Shown: positions 46,680-58,870 of the stretch, piece by piece | Layout of the letters: every line of letters starts with the position of its first letter | Position numbering within the stretch: the first letter of the stretch is position 1 | Assembly (NCBI GenBank): GCA_963691705.1 | Contig: OY829542.1 | Coordinates: 20,012,579-20,076,578, forward strand | DNA: 64,000 nt | Direction: 5' to 3' | Source: Viola odorata | Lineage: Eukaryota > Streptophyta > Magnoliopsida > Malpighiales > Violaceae | Translations under genes and position numbers: made by a program | Notes under the pieces: model-generated | The model's input: only the letters and a program-made list of their open reading frames with translations | What the model was told of the DNA's origin: nothing | The model's database searches: none

Positions 46680-46991
46680 TTATGGTGAAATTTCTGCAGA
46701 AATTTTAGTTTGATTTATGATGAAATTTATCCTGCAATTTTGGTTTGGTTTATCAAAGAATTGATAAAACTCACACCCACCTTGCTGAATGGCCAATATG
46801 CATTTGTTAAATAACATTCCTGGATGCTTATCCGTCCATGACGTCCACCTTGCACTTTTGAAGCCGCAACAACAATACATGGTCGGTTCGTAATTGAAAT
46901 CGAGTTTCTGTTTGACAACAGAGCTTAAACGACGACCACTGCTCTTTCGCGCATATGATGACACCGAATTTGATGAATCCTCTTTCTCCAT
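46680..46991 (-). CDS. GRF-type zinc-finger protein of the MULE (first exon)
   Basis: Opposite to the transposase, starting at the ATG at 46991. A Ser-rich N terminus is followed by CCCGFKSARWTSWTDKHPGM, FNKC and QGGCEFYQFFD, matching the GRF zinc-finger pattern (C-x-C-G...TSWTD.NPG..F..C...GGC.FF.W.D). The real exon probably stops after FFDKP; the rest to 46680 would be intron. A coiled-coil fragment typical of the tail of such proteins occurs in another MULE at 53873-54070. GRF fingers bind single-stranded nucleic acid in other proteins; the role in MULEs is unknown. Confidence 0.65.
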   Translation of the reverse strand: MEKEDSSNSVSSYARKSSGRRLSSVVKQKLDFNYEPTMYCCCGFKSARWTSWTDKHPGMLFNKCILAIQQGGCEFYQFFDKPNQNCRINFIINQTKISAEISP

Positions 46992-47515
46992 TGCCGAATA
47001 TTGCTAATTGAGTCTTCTATTTCGATTTTTAGTAACTAGGGTATGAGAGAAAATAGAGAATTAGGGGTTGTGCCTAGGGGGAAAGAAACAAAGGTGAGAG
47101 ATAAGAATACTTCTTCCTTGAGGAATCTTGTTGATTGAGGCTTCAATTACAATTTCTGCTAATTAGGGTTTGAGAGAGTTCAGATTTTAGGGTTTAGGAT
47201 TCTTGTGTTCTTAGGCGGGGAAGGAGAGAACAAATAGAGGGGATAAAGAGGTTGGAGTAGCTGGAGCGTGGCCCCCAATTACTGACGTGGCAATGTGGGG
47301 CCCACTTATGTCAGAAGAAACATTTTTAAAAATAAATGCGATAATAAATTAGGAAAATATGTTTTCTAATTTCTGTAAAAAAAAAATTAATTTTGTAAAT
47401 CCAAGGATTTTTAGGGTCCAATTTCAGAAATATAAGATTCTCAGGGATCCAATATGAAACGGAGGGCGCCTAGGCTCCAAAAATGCAAACGCAGGGACTG
47501 CTGGGTCATTAAGCC

Positions 47516-48133
47516 AATTATAAAAGTTAATAAAATATGTTTAGAAAGTTTTAATTTATTTCTTAATAATATTAAAAAGTTTACTTAAATTTTAAATAAT
47601 TTTTAAAGTCCAACTAGATACACAAGGCTAAATATAGATTTTTAGATATAAATAAAAGCACGGTTAAGTTAAAAAATTGGAATGGAGGAGATTTTCTTTC
47701 CGTGGAGATGAATCAAAGGCTGACGGGCACAGTTGGTAAATAGTATGGAGGAGATTAACGATGCAATCAAGGTTCAAGATAGCCACCTCAATTTCGATAG
47801 AGAGAATTTGAAGATTGCTTAGCATTCAATGCAAAGGCAGGGAGAGGTGGATTCTTGAGCAAAGAAAGAACGATCTAAACAAGTACTAGCATTCAATGCA
47901 TTTGAATTTTCCAAAAGTATAGTCTCATTTCATAAAACAAAATAGCTCATATTTGAGAACACGGAATTTTGAAAATTTAAAACAAATTGTTACAGAATTA
48001 GCATGCAAGGCTTCAGTCGAGTTGCTCTGAGTTTCAAAAGAATTACAAGACTTTTTAATCCAGAAACTACAAGGATTAGCTCCACAATATCACTCATACC
48101 TCAAGTACTTGAGGAAAAAACATAGAAGTTGGC
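47516..48133. other. Intergenic DNA downstream of SDR copy B
   Basis: 47516-47650 is related to 19870-20010. The rest shows nothing apart from the probable 3' untranslated region of SDR copy B. Confidence 0.5.
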
Positions 48134-50505
48134 CTAACTCCTGGCTCTCTTCAGAAGAAAACGCAATGAAAAGATTCCCAAAGCAAATGTCTGCCAAAAC
48201 CATGCTTTTGCATTAGCAGGATCCACCCTTTTCGCTAGGCGCCATGCGTATATACCCTCACCAACATGTGCTGCAACAGATAGAAGAAATACTGTCCTTA
48301 CCATCCACATCGACCTGAATATCAAAAGGGTGAAGGCCTTCAAGGGTCGCACAGGTCCGGCATCTGTCAAGTAAGCAGCACAGAACATTGCAGACATTCC
48401 AATCACAACAAACAGCCATGCATATATGGTCGGGCCATCCAAAGTTTTTCTTTTCCTCTCCTGAAAGTATGATATGGTTTTAGCCATGCCCTCCTGAGGA
48501 GTCACGATTGGAAAGTAACCAAGCTCCTCCTTCGCCTTGAGGATGGAAAAATAATGAGTCACACCAACCTGTTCAGACATAATGGATTTAGGATGTAAGA
48601 CAAGTAGTTACAATTTGAAATACTACAAATATTTGCCATACAAATCAGATTCAACATTTCCTACGCCAAAGAATGAGGGTTCTTTCAACTTATAAGAAAT
48701 AGAAAATGTTATGGGTGGGGGTGGGGAAGAAAACCTCAAAATTTCCTAATGTCAGACAAAAAACTAGTAGAAAGATTGGTTGGAAACATAATGCAAAGGT
48801 CATAGACTATATTTTACGGTCCAATTCTACTGATTGCAGCAAGGCATTAAGAGTTGCATAGGTCAGTCTACATGAATATTCAACAAAACATAAGGAACTT
48901 GAGACAGACCGTATATACTTCTGAAGGAAGCAGCAGCGGCTTCGGAAGCCACGATAGATTCAACCATGGATACAAGAGTGTATAGATAACCCAAAAAATC
49001 CTTCCGATGATAAGAGCATGAGGGAGTGAAATAGAAGTCTGTGGAAATTCATAATCCAGACTCTTGAACAACGGTCTGAGGAACTCAAAACAATTGACTG
49101 GGGACCCTGTGAAAGAAGATAGTAGTTATTTTCTGATCTCTTAAACTAATTCTCCTTTTAATTAACCAAGACGTGTAGCAGATCAACAGTGCTTGGCTGA
49201 CAATTCTAACATAAAGCAAAATACTGAAGAAAAAAAATGCCAGGAATGAAGCACTTTATCCCTAACAGCTCTGTTCCAGAAAGTAAAAGATGGACACTGT
49301 AGATCAAAATGGTGAGTTTGTTACCATCAGATATGAAGTATGGCTCGCCAGCAGCTACTGGACATCCTTCTTTCCCAGGGATGTCATCTAAGAGTCCCAT
49401 GCTTGCCAATATCAAAGCATGCACAACGTTATCTACATAAACCCAGTCGGTTTTCACATTTGCATCACCAATTCTGAATGTTAGCAGACCCCACTTTGCA
49501 AAGGATATAATCCTAGGAAGGGTTCTTTCATCACCAGGCCCATAGATAGCAGCTGGACGTATCGCACAGGTGTGAAGACATTTTCCATTATTCTCCCTAT
49601 AAACCACATGAACAAACAACACACATTAGTTCCTTCCTACAATAGAAACTCAGCCACCACCAGTATTCTGGTTGTTGGCTTTTGCTTTCTTTTGCTCTGG
49701 TTCAGCATTGATGGTGCTGAAGCTCATGCAAAAGTCACTGAATTTACTCCAATTTTGCAACAAATCTCCAGATCCAACAGCCATATCTATCTCCTACCAA
49801 TTGCATCATCTAAATAGAACAATTTAAGTCATTCTTATATACGAAAATAAAATAAGATCGCAAAACTACCAAATTACTTACTTGAAAGAATGCCCGTTTC
49901 GTTTCAGAACCAGCTGTTCAGCAATTGCTTTGCTGCGCGAATACGGATCAACATGTTCATCAAGAGGGAAGTAAGGCAAGGCTTCATTGCCATTCACAAT
50001 CTCTTTAGTTCCAAAGGTAACATGGTAGGTGCTAACATAAACAAGCCTACTGATCCCAAACTGCAGACAACCATCCAAAACATTAAGAGTCCCATTTATA
50101 TTCACATCATCAATCCGACGAATCTGCAGCATCTCCTTCCCTGACATTCCAAACGAAGCCAAATGGAAAACACAATCCACACCTCCTCGCAACGCTGTCT
50201 CAACATCCTTCTTGTTCAGAACGCTTCCTGCGGAATTTAGAACGAGATTAGGTCAAGAAATTGAAGAAAAGAACAGGCAATGTGAAAAAGAAGAAGAGGG
50301 ATGTGCGGGGCAAACCGTGGATGCAGTGAACGCCGCGTGCGTAGAGGAGGTGGGACCAGGGGGAGGTGAAGCGGAGGTCAAAGGAGCGGACTTGGCGAGC
50401 GCCGCGGCGGACGAGTTCGAGACAGAGGGCGGAGCCGAGGAAGCTCAAGCCACCTGTGACGACGAAGATTTTGCCCTCGATTCCATGGTTCTCGCTCAAG
50501 TGCAT
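48134..50505 (-). CDS. 3beta-HSD/SDR42E-like membrane oxidoreductase, copy B
   Basis: Five exons (high to low): 50316-50505, 49882-50227, 49325-49596, 48910-49106 and 48134-48568. Each has exactly the length of its counterpart in copy A (190, 346, 272, 197, 435); 479 residues, no stop or frameshift. Keeps YSRSK, IRPAAIYGPG and the hydrophobic C-terminal tail. The nucleotide-binding motif reads TGGLSFLG: the second-position glycine of TGxxGxxG is Ser (AGC at 50443-50445). The substrate pocket also differs (EHVDPYSRSK against DLPDPYSRSK in copy A). Same strand as copy A and about 15 kb away; the MULE with its nested LTR elements lies between them, so this is an old tandem duplication later pulled apart. 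Confidence 0.9.
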
Positions 50506-50711
50506 TTTGGGTTCTCGCGCTTCTTAACTTCCAGTTCCAAGTGTGGCAGCATCAGTGCGGACAACCACCACCTCCGCCGTATATAAGAATCACCGGATTT
50601 TGGGTAATCCGCCATAGCAAGGAAAGAAAATCCAATAACAACTATTCAATGGGAAGATAACAGAAGAAAGAATCGGGTTTTGACAAAATCCAGAGTCACA
50701 AGCATTAAGAT

Positions 50712-52450
50712 GGGAAATTGCAAAAAACAATAGTTTGAATCTTTTTTCACCTCCTCTTATTTCTGTGTTTAAATGGTATTTTTAAACAAACAAAACGTTA
50801 CATTTGGTACCTCGAGCTAACTCCATCCAACACTCACCGTTAAGTGTCCTACATGGCGTGCCACGTTGGACAGATCTAGCCCAGTTACAATTCCACAGGT
50901 CGGGTTAATGAATTTTCCCGACCCGTCTTAAAAACGACGTCGTTTCTTTCTTTTCTATTAATTACATCGTTTTCATTCTCTTCGTCGTTTCTTTCTTTTC
51001 TATTAATTACATCGTTTTCATTCTCTTCCTCACATTAATCAATCAAGCGGCGATGAAATAAACCATCCTCAAATCCCAAAATCAATTTCAATCCAGCCCT
51101 TTACCAATTACTAAATTAAATCCAACCAATTACCAAATTAAATCCCACCAATTAAAATCAAAACACTCAATTAAATCAAAAACACCCAATCCACAGCCAC
51201 GCCTAAACCGCGCCACGGCCTCAATCGGCCACGCCACCACAAGCCGCCGACCCTCAGCCGCACTCCAGCAGTACCACAGCCACGCCTCAATCGGCTATCC
51301 CACTGCCTCAACCACACCCAGCCGCACCTCGGCCACCAATCCAAATCAAAAAAAGAAAAAAAGAAGAGAGATAAAGAGAAAAGAGAAGAAACGAGAGTAG
51401 AGGAGGGAGTGAAGAAGAAAGCAAAGAAGAGAGGAGAGTGGGCTCGTTTGACAAGGAAAGGAAAATAAAAAGGATAGAAAGAAAGGAAGAGGAGAGGAGC
51501 TTTAATAGTAAAAGGAAAGAATGGGCCAAGCTTTGCCTCGGACCATCGCTTTCCCGATTTCCCGATTTCCCAATTTCCCAATTTCCCAATTTCCCGATTT
51601 CCTTTTCTCCCTCCTCATCCTCAGACCATCGTTGCCGTCATCGCCGCTTGATTGATTAATTCGATTGACATGGGTGGATTAATGATGGGTTTGATGATTT
51701 GTTGGGATGGCGGGTTGGAGCTGGAAATTTGGGAGTTTGGGTGTGTTGATTTGGTGGTTTGATTGAAAAGGAAGAGAGGGTTGCAGCAGCCAAAGAGAGG
51801 AAAGAAAGAAAGAAAAGGAAAAAATAGAAAAGGAGAGAGTGAGTTCGTGGAAGAGAAAAGAAAGAAAAGAGAAAAAAAAAAGAAAAGAGAAAAGAAAAGA
51901 AAAGAGAAACGACGTCGTTTTCAAGACGGGTCGGGAAAATTCATTAACCCGATCCGTGGAATTGTAACCGGGTCAGATCTGTCCAACGTGGCACGCCACG
52001 TCAGCCGTATTCGACGTGGCACGCCACGTAGGACACTTAACGGTGAGTGTTGGACGGAGTTAGCTCGAGGTATCAAATGTGACATTTTGTTTGTTTAGAG
52101 TTACCATTTAAACGCATAAATAAGAGGAGGTGCCAAAAGAGTCAAACAATTGTTTGACAGGTACTGTTTTTTGCAATTTCCCTCGTTTTCAAGACGGGTC
52201 GGGAAAATTCATTAACCCGACCAGTGGAATTGTAAACAGGTCAGATCTGTCCAACGTGGCACGCCACGTCAGCCGTATTCGACGTGGCACGCCACGTAGG
52301 ACACTTAACGGTGAGTGTTGGACGGAGTTAGCTCGAGGTACCAAATGTGACGTTTTGTTTGTTTAGAGGTACCATTTAAACGCAGAAATAAGAGGAGGTG
52401 CCAAAAGAGTCAAACAATTGTTTGACAGGTACTGTTTTTTGCAATTTCCC
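50712..52450. mobile_element. Non-autonomous MULE 1 (TSD CATTAAGAT)
   Basis: 1739 bp with a perfect 9-bp duplication CATTAAGAT at 50703-50711 and 52451-52459. Ends start GGGAAATTGCAAAAAACA. Each arm of about 270 bases includes TACCTCGAGCTAACTCC, TGGCGTGCCACGTTGGA and ACGACGTCGTTT. The right arm is present twice in tandem (ending near 52180 and at 52450). The centre holds a Pyr/Pur-rich stretch with no credible gene. Confidence 0.88.
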
Positions 52451-52489
52451 CATTAAGATCATCGCAAAGCTCTCTAATGCCTATTTCAA

Positions 52490-54648
52490 GGGTTATTAGA
52501 ATTTTGGATACCTCCACTCCATTTAAATGACTAATTTAGTACCTTTCTTTCATTTTGTATTTAAAAAGTACCTCCACTCAATAAAAATGTCACATTTAGT
52601 ATCTCCCCATGACGCTGTTACGAAAGCTCCGTTATCCGTCCGACGTGGCATGAAATGTCGGACGCCACGTCATGTGACGTTGACGTGTCATGTCACGTCA
52701 GCTTACCCGACTCGTTTTCTTTTTGGGAAATTGCAAAAAACAGTACTTGTCAAACAATTGTTTGACTCTTTTGGCACATCCTCTTATTTCTGCGTTTAAA
52801 TGGTACCTCTAAACAAACAAAACATCACATTTGGTACCTCGAGCTAACTCCGTCCAACACTCACCGTTAAGTGTCCTACGTGGCGTGCCACGTTGGATAC
52901 GGCTGACGTGGCGTGCCACGTTGGACAGATCTGACCCGGTTACAATTCCACGGGTCGGGTTAATGAATTTTCCCGACCCGTCTTGAAAACGACGTCGTTT
53001 CTTTCTTTTCTTTTCTTTTCTTTTCTCTTTTCTTTTTTTTCTCTTCCACGAACTCACTCTCTTTTTCTATATTTTCCTTTTCTTTCTTTCTTTCCTCTCT
53101 TTGGCTGCTGCAACCCTCTTTCCTCTCTTTGGCTGCTGCAACCCTCTCTTCCTCCACCTTCTTTGTTTCCTCAGTAAACCCTAGAAACCATCATAGTGAA
53201 CCATTTCTTCTTCGCAGCCGGCAACCATTGACACACCCTGCTGCAGCATTTCTTCTTCTTCGCAGCCGGCAACCCTTTCTTCTTCGCAGGTAATAAGAGA
53301 TGCAATTAGATGTTTTTTAATTTCCCTATTTTTTATTTATTGGATTGGAATAAGAGTTTTGATTTTTATTTGTTGGATTAGATTAGAGTGGGGATTAGCT
53401 GGCTTGCAAAGTCTATTTTAGATTGAATGGCTTTAATTCAAACGGGTAATTATTTTAACAGTTCATGTATATACTGTATATGGTCCTCATTGATTTTAGG
53501 AATTTCACTTTATAATTATGGCATTGATTATATTCTCATGCTTACTCCATGATTATGGATTGTTTACTGGCATTATTGGCATGGGATAATGAAATTCTAG
53601 GAATCGATGTTATACGATAATGTTCAAATTTCAAGTGTAAAGTAAAGTTCTTAAATCTAGAAATTTTGTTTTTGTTGATGTGCTATTTACCCCCAGGTTT
53701 ATTGGTTTATGGTGTTTCCATAATTGATATGTTTGTTCTTCTATATATATGATGGGAGATGCCAATTCTATACAGTAAACTAACCATGTTGAAATGTGAA
53801 AGCTTGATGAGCATCTCTTTAATTGATTGTTGTGAGATAGTAAACTAACATGACTTTTGTTTCCTATTAGAGGTCTGTGTGAAAGTGAGAAGGAACAAGC
53901 GGCGCAAATTGAGAATTTGGTGGCTGAAATCAAAGAATTGAAGATGCGGGACATGATTTTCAATGGCATGGTGGACGAGTTGCTCAGTTTGAGGGATGAA
54001 AATCAATATCTAACGAAAAGGGTGAATAAATTGAGGTTTATGTTTGGCATTTTTTCATTTATTGTTGTTGTAATTAAGATTAAAAATGATTTTGTATTAC
54101 ATTTTCAATTTATAATGAAGATGATTATGCATTTTCAGTTTGTTGTTGTTGTAATGGAGATTAAAAATGGTTTTGTATTACATTTTCAGAAATGAGATAT
54201 GCAGAAATTAGTTATGCAGAATTGAGTTATGCAAAAAAAATGCAGAAATGAGTTATGCAGAAAAAACGCAGAAATGAGATATGCAGAAAACTCAATAAAA
54301 AGGAAGGTGGAGGAAGATGCGCTCGAACGAGAGAAGGGAAAGGGACAGAAATAAACAAAAGTGGAATGACGCGTCGTTCACCCTTTTAAACTTATCACTG
54401 AACGACGCGTCGTTCGTAATAATGGAATGAGTCTAAATGACGCATCGTTCAGGCAACCCATTTTTTCCAGCTATGCTGACGTGGCATGACACGTCGAACG
54501 GATAACGGAGCTTTCGTAACGGCGTCATAGGGAGGTACCAAATGTGACATTTCTATTAAGTGGAGGTACCTTTTAAATGCAAAATGAAAAGGAAGTACTA
54601 AATTAGTCATTTAAATAGAGTGCAGGTATCAAAAATTCTAATAAACCC
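52490..54648. mobile_element. Non-autonomous MULE 2 (TSD CTATTTCAA)
   Basis: 2159 bp with a perfect 9-bp duplication CTATTTCAA at 52481-52489 and 54649-54657. Ends begin GGGTTATTAGAATTTTGGAT and (complement) GGGTTTATTAGAATTTTTGA. TIRs of about 200 bases contain GATACCTCCACTC and CCGTTATCCGT-like blocks. Inside are one arm of a MULE-1-type element (about 52722-53040, starting GGGAAATTGCAAAAAACA), a coding-like fragment (53873-54070) and a 16-base palindrome GAACGACGCGTCGTTC at 54400. Confidence 0.88.
53873..54070 (+). pseudogene. Coiled-coil fragment (tail of a GRF-type MULE protein)
   Basis: After a splice-acceptor-like CCTATTAG at 53871, an open stretch reads GLCESEKEQAAQIENLVAEI, then KELKMRDMIF and DENQYLTKRVNKL. 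A hydrophobic end follows (FMFGIFSFIVVVI). This coiled coil plus terminal hydrophobic segment is typical of the C-terminal exon of plant GRF zinc-finger proteins. I could not find the zinc-finger exon in this element, so it is a remnant or a captured fragment. Confidence 0.45.
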
Positions 54649-54657
54649 CTATTTCAA

Positions 54658-56169
54658 TGAATAGTAGTACAGTTACTAACAAAATAACAATACATTATCG
54701 ATAATGTGAATGTTGATTAAATATAAATATCGAATATATAATATCTATTTCACTCACCTATGGAATATAGTGGTGATTATATTTAAATAAGAAGAAAAAT
54801 ACATGATAGATTGTAAAACGGACAAATGTTATATAAATTCTTTATTTTTAAGCACCTGCGCCATGTCCTCCTTTCTAAATCAAAATATGATACGTAGACG
54901 TAGTGTTGAAATGGTTGAAAAATATGTATTACTAGATTCTAGTACACATCATTTTAAATGAATTTTGTACTTTAAGTATCCAGTCTTTATTTTGATAAAA
55001 AAATAAAATTTAGTGTTCAAAATACGAAATAATGTGGTAAATTTACTTGAATTGGACGTGTAATACCCAAAATTCAGAGAGTATAATAATAAGGGTAAAT
55101 CAGGGAGAAATTTAAAAAAAAATTAAAAATTCACTTTAGTGTCATATTCTTAAAATTTTCAATTTAAACACCGTAGTATTTAAAACTTACAATTTTAACA
55201 TAGTTAATAGTTTAAAAAAATGGTAAAAAATACAAACAAGTGGAAACAAGTTTAAAAATTAAGAAAACAGCTCTGACGCGTCGCCTTGCATGGGCCCATG
55301 AAAGCACCTTATTTTTTTGTACAGACAAGTGGAAACAAGAACACTTACTATACCCCATTCATAATTTCATATGAAACACAGAAGAACCCTCTCCTCCGCC
55401 TTTCCTTTCCCCAAACCCTAAAGAGTCAAAATCTCAAAGTTACAACCAAAACCCAACTTCTGCTCTTGGCTTCTGCACCTTGTAATGGAGCCAAGATTGT
55501 GAAAATTCATCACTGCAAGTGCAAGGAGCATTATGCTATGGTAAAGACCTGACCTTTTTTCTCTCTTTCAAGCTTTTTGCTTTACATTTCATTCTTTGCT
55601 ATGAACTGAAAAGATACAAAGGGTAAATGGAAAGTAGGTGAGATGTTAAATTAGAATGTAAACTCAAATGTGCCAAAATGGTGTATAGTGTCAATTGCTG
55701 GATGACCCAAGTGTTAATTTGGAACAATTTAATGTACTGGAGTCCATGGCATTGATATTGAACTTACTAAATTTAGGAATGTAGTTTTCCAAGTTGGTTA
55801 GTGGGGAAGTTCGTATTCTTGTTCTATATTTTGGCATACAGTTGGTTTGCTGTGCAGAGATGGGGCAGATTGGCCCTTGAGACAGATTGTTCTGTTTCTC
55901 ATTAACATCAATAGGAACTAAGTTATAGGTGATTCTTTTGTTCTTTGTATGAATTGTTCATAAATGTTAAGATTTCAGATGTTTTATTTGTTTTTCTGGT
56001 ATGGATATTTGCTTTGAACTCATAGAGATGTATCTCGCCTTATCAGTCGATATAATGTTTTCTTTTACCTAAAATTTACTAACTTTCTGTTCAAATTAGG
56101 CCATAATGGTTTGCTTGTACAATTGCAGAGGATTGTGTTTGCATAAAGACAAGCTAATCTTAGAGAAGC
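54658..56169 (+). other. Intergenic DNA and leader of the IDM2-like gene
   Basis: 54658-55270 is AT-rich with nothing recognised. About 55280-55540 looks like a leader exon that ends CATTATGCTATG|GTAAAG, with an acceptor ACAATTGCAG at 56128, 42 bases before the ATG. This would be a 5' untranslated intron of about 590 bases. Confidence 0.45.
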
Positions 56170-57780
56170 ATGGACAGTAATGCCGACGAGGCATCCTTTG
56201 CTGACCTGTGTTTTCTGCTTAACTTCATCATGGGAACTTACTTGGGTCCTGATGTCTACTCTGATAACCCAAGGCGCTCTGCATTTCAGAGAGCTGCTGA
56301 GAGATTACCACCGTATACGCCCAAGAACTTAGGCTTTTCTTTTCTCAGCATTTCTCAATTGCAGAGTCTATATTACTACGTCCTAAGAAATGCTCATTCT
56401 GCTCTTGCTTTTAAGCCACATTTATTGTATGCATATCTAAAGGGCAACTTAACTATGCCGAGCTCATGGCCAGCAGAGGACCGTTGGCAGTTCACAAGCT
56501 TTTTCCCTTTGGAAATTCATGACCATAAAAGGTACTCATCAAGCAACGAGGTTATAAAGGGGATTGTTCTTATCGATGACCCCATTACATCCTATATGAA
56601 GAAGGATGACTTGGAAAGGTTCAGATACTTGTCTGGTTTGAATACTTTGAAGATTGATGTAAATCGATGTCTAAGTTATCAACATGGATACCCAAGAGGT
56701 GGAGAAGAAACTGAGCCAAACTGCATAGCAATTAGTGAGGAGGGGATTGCAAGAACATTTGATATTGCAAAAGAGGTACAATCAACAATGTTCAAAGGAA
56801 AAAAGAAAAGGTCATCCCACCGTAACCCCCTGTCGCTTCCAGCGCTCCCTTTTCGTGTTTTTATGTCTCAACAAAATGAAAAAAGCACTTCCAAAAGGAG
56901 CTGCGAATTTGAGGCATTTACCACAATGCCTTGTATTACTCTTCCTAAATCGGAAGAGTTTATATTGGATGAATCCATTGTTTTGACTGGGACTGCTAGG
57001 GAGATAGTTGGACCACCAGTCGGTGCAGTAGATATTGGCGTCAGCAAAGCTGCATACTTGTTCCAAGTTGCTCTTCCTGGGGTGCAGAGGGATTTTAGTA
57101 TGTTTCTGCCATTCTATTCTCCTTTTTTCTTGTTCAATTTACTCATTCATGTTAAAACACCATCTGCTGAGTTGTGTCTTCCACACCTATAAGTACTCTT
57201 TTTACAGGTTAACTGTTCTTTACAATTTTATATATAGTGGAGGAACTATGCATGGAAAATTAGTCATATTAGATGATTCGAAGATGAACACGTCGTAGTC
57301 CATGTAACTCAGCTCGTAAGTTTAACTTTGTAGAGAATAGGTGATGATAATATTGTATTTACATCTTCAAAGCTTAGGTAGCATTCAGAGTCTGATGCTG
57401 TAGCTATTTAGTGGTCTCATTGTCCGCAGAGAACTGAAATGGTTTTGTTTCAGCTGTTGGCTTCATTGCGATGTTTTTGTTTTGTTTAAACTCATTACTT
57501 ATGATATTCAGCTCTTTAACAGGTTCGATAATGTTTTTCTGTAGCAGGTCAATTCAGTTGTGAGATTGAATGTAATGGAAAGGTCCATATCCAAGGATCG
57601 ACAACAGGTGGAAAGACAGTCAAGAAACGGTCGCGTGTTTTCCATATGAAGTTTCAACGGTTGTGTCCACCGGGACCATTTACAGTTTCTTTCAATCTTC
57701 CGGGACCTGTTGATCCGAGACTATTTACAGCTAACTTCAGAGATGGCGTATTCGAAGCAGTTGTTGCAAGATACAAGTAA
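56170..57780 (+). CDS. Alpha-crystallin-domain protein, IDM2/IDM3-like (full length)
   Basis: Two coding exons, 56170-57097 and 57548-57780 (donor TTTTA|GTATG, acceptor TAGCAG|GTCAA), 386 residues. N-terminal region (1-265) with FADLCFLLNFIMGTYLGPDV and RFRYLSGLNTLKIDVNR. C-terminal alpha-crystallin-type domain (about 272-386), with VDIGVSKAAYLFQVALPGV, then CEIECNGKVHIQG and CPPGPFTVSFNLPGPVDPRL. The architecture matches plant INCREASED DNA METHYLATION 2/3 and relatives, nuclear ACD proteins that partner the acetyltransferase IDM1 in ROS1-dependent DNA demethylation. Which paralogue this is cannot be decided by eye. The mid region (FKGKKKRSSHR) has a possible nuclear signal. A related short gene follows 3.6 kb downstream on the same strand. 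Confidence 0.85.
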
Positions 57781-58870
57781 AAACTACAGTAGCCGTACGT
57801 AACATCGATCTGGAGCAAGGGAATGCATCTATATATCTTGGGTGCAATTCTTGATTGATTCTGGATTCATGAAACCTATCCCATGTATTATATATACTTG
57901 AATTAATAAAGTGTAGATCAATGTAGGAACTAGGAGATGCTTGGAGGATATGTACTGTTGTTGTAACTTGTAAGTACTCCAGTAAAAGTTACCCAGAGTA
58001 CACAACACATTTAGCAAGAGTAACATTATTATAAAATCTTGGATAAAACTACTTTAATAAAACTTTTATAGTTTATAAAATGATTTACATTGCCCCTATA
58101 TTTTAAAATCTTGCAATATAAAGCCCATAATTCTCATACTGTTTTAATTTTAACATCTCAAGTACTTACAATTATTTTGAAATAAGTATAAGAATTCAAA
58201 AAAAAATGTAATAAATATGAAAGAGTTCATTCCACTAAAAAGTTGAAAAAATTATAATTTTTTAAATAATATTAAATAGGGAGGAAATTCAAAAATAGAC
58301 CGTAAGTAAATATTAAACAATTTATGTTTCATTGTATAATGTCCTACCGTACTGTTATATTTTTTGTGGTTAAAATTATAAATTTTAAAAACTTGTAACG
58401 CTTTTAAACTATAAAGATGAAAGTAAATATTTTATAAACCATAGATTTTTTTACCTTATTATTCTAAAATTTTAATCAACAAACACTACCCTTGGAAATT
58501 TAAGAGGAAAAAAAAAAAGAAGTTTTAGGTTTCTAAAATCCTATAGGTTTACTCCTAAATATTTAAAACTTGCAACATTTATCTTCTTCTTTTATATGCC
58601 GGTGAGATTCGTACCTGAGTCTAAGTTCCTAATTCTTTTGACACTAGCAAAAAAAATTAATGAACTACATGTTCATTAATTTGCAACATCTACCTTGTAA
58701 TTTCTTTTTTTAAAAGATAAATTTTTGACATTTTTTTAATGTTTAAAAAATAAAAATATAACAAATATTTTATATTTTATCTCAAAGAACAAATCTGACC
58801 AAAAACAAAAAAAAAATCTCAAGGAACAAAGAATATATTTTGTGGTCGAACCGGACTGGTCTGACCGCTT
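57781..58870. other. AT-rich intergenic DNA
   Basis: 3' untranslated region of the preceding gene, then AT-rich sequence with no structure recognised. Confidence 0.5.

Larger units (their letters stand above)
33657..47515 (+). mobile_element. Decayed Mutator-like element (MULE) with two nested LTR insertions
   Basis: Contains a mudrA-like transposase gene split into three parts (about 33840-33934, 40825-41116 and 43618-46420) and a minus-strand GRF zinc-finger frame (46680-46991). The right end looks like a MULE terminus: the complement from 47515 reads GGCTTAATGACCCAGCAGTC. I find no matching inverted repeat on the left, where coding-like sequence begins shortly after the Stowaway MITE, so the left end is lost. 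Its insertion, with the nested elements, now separates the two SDR copies by about 15 kb. Confidence 0.72.

Noticed and set aside
50212..50586. 124-codon Glu/Ala-rich plus-strand frame
   Set aside because: Antisense shadow of SDR copy B exon 1.
55286..55552. 88-codon frame before the IDM2-like gene
   Set aside because: More consistent with a leader exon ending in a GT donor than with a separate protein; no homology recognised.
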